NCBI GenBank assembly: GCA_016786565.1
Contig: JAEUVY010000062.1
Location: forward strand, 1-42,397
Direction: 5' to 3'
DNA from: Flavipsychrobacter sp.
Lineage (GTDB): Bacteria; Bacteroidota; Bacteroidia; Chitinophagales; Chitinophagaceae
DNA: 42,397 bases
The notes beneath the pieces are model-generated. The model was not told where the DNA came from. It saw only the letters and a list, made by a program, of their open reading frames with translations, and ran no database searches. This document shows positions 39,101 through 42,397 of the stretch, in pieces. The position numbers were made by a program, and so were the translations under genes. Numbering within the stretch: position 1 is the first letter of the stretch; every line of letters begins with the position of its first letter.

Positions 39101-40291
39101 ATGCCTGTTATTATGCTTTCCCGGGAATCTCGTTTTTTGTCGGTAGTCGACGGTTTTAAGAAATTTCTATTTATCCTGCTGATACTTGCCTTGCCTTCTG
39201 TGGATTGCAGGGCGCAGTATGATGATGACTACCTGTCTTATGACGATTTTTTTCAGGGTCTGGCACCTTACGGGCAATGGATACAGGATCCTGAGTATGG
39301 ATATGTATGGTCGCCGGCAGAAGATGCCTCTTTTCGGCCCTATTACACTAACGGACATTGGGTTATGACCGAGTTCGGCAATACGTGGGTGTCGGAGTAT
39401 CCGTGGGGCTGGGCTTGTTTCCATTACGGGCGCTGGACGTATGACGCATATTACGGTTGGCTGTGGATACCGGGCAACTACTGGGGGCCGGCCTGGGTAA
39501 GCTGGAGGGTAGGTGAGTCGTTCTATGGCTGGGCGCCACTTGGGCCCGATTATAAGGATGGCATGTCGCTTACTTCTTACAAATGTCCCGGAGACTGGTG
39601 GGTATTTATACCGCCGCGCTACATCTATAGCGATCATTATTATGCATACTGGAGCGGTCCGCGCGACAATAAGAAGAACATCAAGAACACTCGAATCATA
39701 GGAAACACTTTTGAGCATGGTGGAGTAGTGTACCATACCGGCCCTCATGTAGCACAGGTGCGCCAGGTGACGGGCAATCCGGTGCAGGTGTTCAAAGTGC
39801 GTAACTCAAAGAATCAGGTGACCCGTGTTCATAATGGCGAGGTACGGATGTTCCGTCCTGCCGAAATAAGGCAGATGGCGCGGGTGAATCCAAAGGAGAC
39901 CGCTCCCACGGAGTTCTCGGTGGCACCAAAACCTTTGCGCGCACCCATGGAAGTGGGTTCAGGTGCCGGTAGTCTGCCTCCGTTCAGGGTTAAGGTCAAT
40001 GAAGAGAAGAAGGCCAATGCGGTGACACCGGGTACCAATATCAATCAGGTAGCAGAGCCTCCAAAACAAACAAAAAGGTCTGAAAACCCTTATGAATGGG
40101 ATGTGTCGCGCCACGTGAAGCAGGATGTCACGCCGGAGCCCAAGCCGAGACAAGCGCCCGCAGCACCCGCCAAACCGACGACCACGCCGCGCCAGCCGGC
40201 ACGTCCACCGGCCAGGCCGCAACAACCACGCGAGACACTGCCGCAAAGGGAGTCTGCGCCTGTGCCAGAGCGTTCTCAAGGCGGCAGATAG
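39101..40291 (+). CDS. DUF6600-domain protein with proline-rich tail
   Basis: A 396-residue protein. A hydrophobic N-terminal segment (about 18-34, FLFILLILALPSVDCRAQ) acts as a signal. Residues about 45-150 hold repeated aromatic motifs (YGQWIQDPEYGYVWSP; YGWLWIPGNYWGPAWVSW), the hallmark of DUF6600 beta-rich proteins, seen in secreted or envelope proteins of many bacteria. The C-terminal 70 residues are Pro/Ala/Arg-rich (RQAPAAPAKPTTTPRQPARP) and probably disordered. The function is unknown. A lipoprotein gene follows by 61 bases. Confidence 0.85.
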   Translation: MPVIMLSRESRFLSVVDGFKKFLFILLILALPSVDCRAQYDDDYLSYDDFFQGLAPYGQWIQDPEYGYVWSPAEDASFRPYYTNGHWVMTEFGNTWVSEYPWGWACFHYGRWTYDAYYGWLWIPGNYWGPAWVSWRVGESFYGWAPLGPDYKDGMSLTSYKCPGDWWVFIPPRYIYSDHYYAYWSGPRDNKKNIKNTRIIGNTFEHGGVVYHTGPHVAQVRQVTGNPVQVFKVRNSKNQVTRVHNGEVRMFRPAEIRQMARVNPKETAPTEFSVAPKPLRAPMEVGSGAGSLPPFRVKVNEEKKANAVTPGTNINQVAEPPKQTKRSENPYEWDVSRHVKQDVTPEPKPRQAPAAPAKPTTTPRQPARPPARPQQPRETLPQRESAPVPERSQGGR

Positions 40292-40316
40292 TGCTCATTT
40301 TTAGCCGGAGATGCAG

Positions 40317-40344
40317 TTTGCTGACGGGGAATAGTGTATTTTTG
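40317..40344 (+). promoter_or_regulatory. Promoter of the Ig-like lipoprotein gene
   Basis: TTTG (40317-40320) and TATTTTTG (40337-40344) are separated by 16 bases. The ATG at 40353 is only eight bases past the -7 element, so the mRNA may be leaderless or nearly so. Confidence 0.45.
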
Positions 40345-40352
40345 GCCCTCTG

Positions 40353-41867
40353 ATGAGAGGGAGTCATTTTGCTATATTGGTGGTGTTGTTCAGTCTGCTG
40401 GCAGGGTGTGCCAACATCTCGGCACCCACCGGAGGCAAAAAAGACATTACCCCGCCCAAACTGGTGCGACTTACACCTGCCGATTCTCTGCTGAATACCC
40501 GGGTAAAGAAGCTTGAGTTGTATTTTGACGAGTACATAACATTAGCAGAACCGTCAAAGGAGATCACCATTTCACCCATATTGCAGTTTGCGCCTATAGC
40601 GGTGGCCACCAACAAACATGTAGTGGTTACTATTGCCGACACCTTACTTGAGGACAACACTACTTACAGGGTCAGCTTCGGAAGTGCCGTTCGTGATCTT
40701 CACGAGAGTAATCCGTTCACGAAATATACTTACACCTTCAGTACAGGTGGGTATTTTGATTCTTTGTCGCTGGAGGGAAATGTGCTCAATGCTACAACAG
40801 GTGTTCCTGATACATCGGGTGTGCTGGTTGTGTTGTACAAAGCATCTGAAAATGACACTGCCATCGTTCGGAAGAAGCCCATGTATGCCATCAAGCCTGA
40901 CAAAACCGGGAAATTCAGATTTACAGGATTGCCGGGTAGGGATTTCAGGCTGTATGCGATAAGGGACGACAATAACAACATGATGTATGATGGCGGCGTA
41001 GAAATGGTTGCCTTCAATGACGATATTGTTCGGGCCGGTGATACTGCAATGAAAGCACCGGTGCTGAGGCTTTTCCCTGAAGTGGCGGACAGTGCTACAG
41101 AAATAGCGGATACGGCGGCATCGGGCAAGAAGGGCATGCGGACAAAACAGCGTATGTCGAGGGATACAGGGTTCTTCTACTCGCTGAACGTAGATAGCTC
41201 TGATATAAGTAAGAGGACTTTTGACGTGACCGATTCGTTCCGGTTTGTCTTCAACTCGCCTGTGGTTTTGCATGAAGGCCGACTGCACCTGAGCCGCGAC
41301 AGTGCCGGTGTATGGGTGCCTGTGCCGATGAAGGTGAAGCAAGATGCCATCAGAACTATGCGCGTCAACGCAGTTGCTGAACTGGCAGCTAATACTGTTT
41401 TCGAATTGGTGGCGGACAGTGCTTTTGTTACTGATACTGCGGGGAAGGCCATCATTGGAGCCCGATATAGGTTCAGGACAATGGACAGGGACGACTACGG
41501 AAAGATAAAGCTGGAGATACCGGGGCGTTACTCGACAAAGGGGCAGAAGGATGGTTATGATCACATCCTGATGATGACCGCAGGAGCAGATACGGTTTAT
41601 CAGGAAAAGATCACCGATTCTGTTGTTGCATTCAAGCGATTGAAGCCTGCAACCTATACCTTCAGGATCATTGCCGACAAAGACGGGAACGGGAAGTGGA
41701 GTACGGGTGATCTGTTCGGAAGGAAGCAGCCTGAGATAGTATTCCCCGGACCGCAGCCGCTGGTGCTGAAAGCCGGCTGGGACCATACCATAGAATTCGA
41801 ACAAAAGCCCAAGGCGACCGGTAAGGCAGATGGCGGCAAGGGCAACAACTCAAACAAAAACCGATAA
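40353..41867 (+). CDS. Ig-like (Big_5) domain lipoprotein
   Basis: A 504-residue lipoprotein with a signal and lipobox LLAGC (Cys19). Residues about 33-130 (PPKLVRLTPADSLLNTRVKK to TYTFSTGG) form the Big_5 bacterial Ig-like domain found in envelope lipoproteins. The rest contains FRLYAIRDDNNNMMYDGG and a second part with TYTFRIIADKDGNGKWSTGD, which resemble carboxypeptidase-regulatory-like beta segments. The C-terminus is Lys/Asn-rich. A role in envelope or surface interaction is inferred. The S9 peptidase gene starts 12 bases after its stop, so the two are probably co-transcribed. Confidence 0.88.
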   Translation: MRGSHFAILVVLFSLLAGCANISAPTGGKKDITPPKLVRLTPADSLLNTRVKKLELYFDEYITLAEPSKEITISPILQFAPIAVATNKHVVVTIADTLLEDNTTYRVSFGSAVRDLHESNPFTKYTYTFSTGGYFDSLSLEGNVLNATTGVPDTSGVLVVLYKASENDTAIVRKKPMYAIKPDKTGKFRFTGLPGRDFRLYAIRDDNNNMMYDGGVEMVAFNDDIVRAGDTAMKAPVLRLFPEVADSATEIADTAASGKKGMRTKQRMSRDTGFFYSLNVDSSDISKRTFDVTDSFRFVFNSPVVLHEGRLHLSRDSAGVWVPVPMKVKQDAIRTMRVNAVAELAANTVFELVADSAFVTDTAGKAIIGARYRFRTMDRDDYGKIKLEIPGRYSTKGQKDGYDHILMMTAGADTVYQEKITDSVVAFKRLKPATYTFRIIADKDGNGKWSTGDLFGRKQPEIVFPGPQPLVLKAGWDHTIEFEQKPKATGKADGGKGNNSNKNR

Positions 41868-41879
41868 TTCTGAAATAGT

Positions 41880-42397
41880 ATGAAACAGATATCTGTACTA
41901 CTCTTCATGGTGTGTTCGGCGGTGGCCAACGCGCAAATGAAGCGAATGACACCCGAGACACTCTGGAGTCTGCACCGTGTGAGCGGTAACGAAGTGAGCC
42001 GCAACGGCAAGTATGTCTACTACACATCTAAGACAGTGGACTGGCGCACAGAGAAAAGCACAGTGCATCAATACCGGTTGAATCTGGAAGATGGCAGCCG
42101 CAAGGAATTCACTACCGAGGGTCGCAACATTTGCCAGCGGTATGAGAATGCATGGTACTCGTTCTCTGATAACGCGGTGTACCAGAGTGTGGACAGTGGC
42201 AACACCTGGAAGGAGATATTCAACGGCGCTCAGGGTGCTGAAAACGTCTGGGTTTCGCCGAACGGCAAGTACGTTGCGTTCTCAAAAGATGTATTGGTCA
42301 AGCCAATGAACGGCACAGACATTTATTCTGACCTGCCTAACACCACTGCAAAAGTTTACACCGATCTGAACTACCGCCACTGGGATACCTGGGAAGA
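41880..42397 (+). CDS. S9-family peptidase, N-terminal part (runs off window)
   Basis: The frame starts at the ATG at 41880 and stays open to the window edge, giving 172 residues. A signal peptide (MKQISVLLFMVCSAVANAQ) is followed by MTPETLWSLHRVSGNEVSRNGKYVYY-type residues, the opening of the beta-propeller of prolyl-oligopeptidase-like S9 enzymes. Further propeller blades include YRLNLEDGSRKEF and NVWVSPNGKYVAF. The catalytic Ser-Asp-His domain would lie beyond the window. These enzymes cleave dipeptides or oligopeptides in the periplasm or outside. Confidence 0.85.
   Translation, partial: MKQISVLLFMVCSAVANAQMKRMTPETLWSLHRVSGNEVSRNGKYVYYTSKTVDWRTEKSTVHQYRLNLEDGSRKEFTTEGRNICQRYENAWYSFSDNAVYQSVDSGNTWKEIFNGAQGAENVWVSPNGKYVAFSKDVLVKPMNGTDIYSDLPNTTAKVYTDLNYRHWDTWE

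Noticed and set aside
40644..41804. A 386-codon minus-strand open frame opposite the Ig-like lipoprotein
   Set aside because: Cys/His/Arg-rich antisense shadow; the plus-strand lipoprotein has a signal, lipobox and recognisable domain.
1..42397. CRISPR array or retron/DGR-type repeat system
   Set aside because: No regularly spaced direct repeats, no reverse transcriptase and no cas gene were seen anywhere in the window.

Overview
The window looks like a chromosomal segment of a Bacteroidota bacterium, most likely of the Chitinophagales type. The evidence is internal. Three secreted proteins end in type A T9SS sorting tails and one ends in a type B (gliding-motility-associated) domain. Start codons lack strong Shine-Dalgarno sequences. 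Many genes are preceded by the Bacteroidota -7 element TAnnTTTG. The gene families (DUF6600, 2TM, AsmA-like, long-form IspH, PA0069-type radical SAM) are typical of that phylum. No rRNA, tRNA or CRISPR array was found.

Positions 1-3954 are an accessory patch. It holds the end of an IS3-like element, the C-terminal remnant of a REP-associated (RAYT) transposase followed by three small hairpins, a DUF6933-type gene, an AT-rich three-gene module, and a lone terminase-small-subunit-like HTH gene with foreign codon use. The three-gene module (2799 down to 1420, minus strand) is the most interesting item: a HigB/RelE-like toxin, an XRE antitoxin with a long C-terminal extension, and a SecB-like chaperone. 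This is the gene order of the toxin-antitoxin-chaperone (TAC) systems known from Mycobacterium tuberculosis.

Positions 4071-17264 carry envelope and housekeeping genes. They include a tandem pair of reprolysin-like metallopeptidases with T9SS tails, a TIGR01777 epimerase, a lipoprotein, an LpxL-type acyltransferase, a glucosaminidase lipoprotein, IspH and an M1 aminopeptidase. Positions 17261-17893 contain two tiny, mutually similar, single-pass membrane protein genes on the minus strand.

Positions 18364-25120 hold gyrA, a TPR protein, then a Y-family DNA polymerase next to a radical SAM protein. The pair sits behind a striking 15+15 bp palindrome, and each protein has a beta-clamp-binding-like pentapeptide (QYSLF and QLSLF). 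This suggests a DNA-damage-response pair.

Positions 25136-42397 include a T9SS cargo protein, miaB with a sigma-54 activator, a gmhB-like/gmhA heptose pair, an acyl-CoA carboxylase beta subunit, a T9SS type B protein, an AsmA-like protein, several small or lipoprotein genes and the start of an S9 peptidase that runs off the window. All family assignments come from reading motifs; no database search was run.
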